Shown here: in pieces, positions 63,763 to 64,000 of the stretch
How the letters are laid out: every line of letters starts with the position of its first letter
Numbering within the stretch: position 1 is the first letter of the stretch
Assembly (NCBI RefSeq): GCF_012910705.2
Contig: NZ_WTVG02000040.1
Location: forward strand, 186,001-250,000
Direction: 5' to 3'
Length of the DNA: 64,000 bases
From: Aromatoleum anaerobium
GTDB taxonomy: Bacteria; Pseudomonadota; Gammaproteobacteria; Burkholderiales; Rhodocyclaceae
The notes under the pieces: generated by a model
Databases searched by the model: none
What the model was told of the DNA's origin: nothing
Seen by the model: the letters and a program-made list of their open reading frames with translations, nothing else
Translations under genes and position numbers: made by a program

Positions 63763-63791
63763 CAGTGGGCATTCTCGAGAGTGTCCAGTGT
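63763..63791 (+). other. Intervening segment removed between the two tmRNA pieces
   Basis: The 29 bases between the discriminator A and the 5' end of the coding piece contain the hairpin CATTC, TCGA, GAGTG. In permuted tmRNA genes this segment is cut out, leaving two RNA pieces. The boundaries come from acceptor-stem pairing. Confidence 0.7.
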
Positions 63792-63973
63792 GGGGGTGCA
63801 CCGGTTTCGACAGGGCGGGCAATGGTGAGCAGGCAACCCGAGAGGCGACGGACGTAATCCGCGCAAATCCACAAACGCCAACGATGAGCGTTTCGCTGTA
63901 GCCGCTTAAGGCAACAGCCGGGGCTGCCTGAGCCCTGTTACCAAAGACGGCGGGCGGGGGCTTCGGCCCCCGC
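63792..63973 (+). ncRNA. ssrA: tmRNA coding piece (5' half) with tag ANDERFAVAA
   Basis: GGGGGTG at 63792-63798 pairs with CACCTCC at 63755-63761 over seven pairs. The third pair is G-U, the alanine identity element. TTTCGACAGG follows, as in other tmRNAs. The resume codon is GCC at 63877, and the frame reads ANDERFAVAA with a TAA stop at 63907. After it come a bulged helix (AACAG with CTGTT) and a very stable hairpin with a UUCG loop at 63954-63973, which may be the last helix or the terminator. The 3' end is approximate. Confidence 0.9.
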
Positions 63974-64000
63974 TTCACGTTCACCGCGCTTGGCCAAGCG

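Noticed and set aside
63792-63973. One-piece tmRNA reading
   Set aside because: The coding part is not followed by a T arm or acceptor strand within the window. The matching 3' half lies upstream, so the permuted reading is the only one that pairs.

Overview
The window looks like chromosomal DNA of a GC-rich betaproteobacterium, most likely of the Azoarcus/Aromatoleum/Thauera group (Rhodocyclales). This is an inference. It rests on the trans-translation tag ANDERFAVAA, the order aceE-aceF-lpdA with a lipoyl domain fused to E3, an indolepyruvate ferredoxin oxidoreductase behind a perfect FNR-type box, and the high GC content.

Layout. 1-5.6 kb is a patchwork: a cut IS110-type transposase at the window edge, an alpha/beta hydrolase, two unknown proteins, and a small operon (VF530-like protein, RIO1 kinase, ArfB) whose last gene is split by an IS1182-type element with a 5-bp target duplication. 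About 6.0-24.8 kb is an integrated element, almost all on the minus strand. From right to left it holds a tyrosine integrase, regulators (AlpA-like, KilA-N), a chain of overlapping small genes broken by an IS110 element, a Toprim protein and a DUF3987 protein. A packaging block follows (small terminase, Mor-like regulator, gpW-like connector, portal, large terminase, second Mor-like regulator), then a coiled-coil protein and two tail-type proteins. I see no capsid, protease, tail-tube or lysis gene. The 9-mer ATACCGTCA lies at both ends of this segment.

24.8-31.3 kb is housekeeping sequence on the minus strand: iorAB, folD, purE, purK, tsaC/sua5 and tRNA-Ala(CGC) with its own terminator. 31.4-37.9 kb is a signalling cluster: a chemoreceptor, a FixJ-type regulator, a multi-PAS histidine kinase and a divergent solitary periplasmic binding protein. 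38.2-44.7 kb is the pyruvate dehydrogenase operon with its own promoter and terminator; its E2 gene is split between the two lipoyl domains. 44.7-47.6 kb holds a DUF3482 GTPase and a DUF2868 membrane protein that carries a frameshift.

47.7-63.3 kb is devoted to cellulose. A diguanylate cyclase faces a single nine-gene operon in the order bcsE-F-G-R-Q-A-B-Z-C, nearly every junction being an overlap. bcsG carries a frameshift. BcsA has a PilZ domain and BcsE has the expected c-di-GMP-binding region, so the neighbouring cyclase is a plausible source of signal. The right edge (63.7-64 kb) carries a circularly permuted, two-piece tmRNA gene with its own sigma70 promoter. The backup ribosome-rescue gene arfB is broken at the other end of the same window.

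Three independent frameshifts (aceF, DUF2868, bcsG) may be real or may be sequence errors in GC-rich or repetitive DNA.
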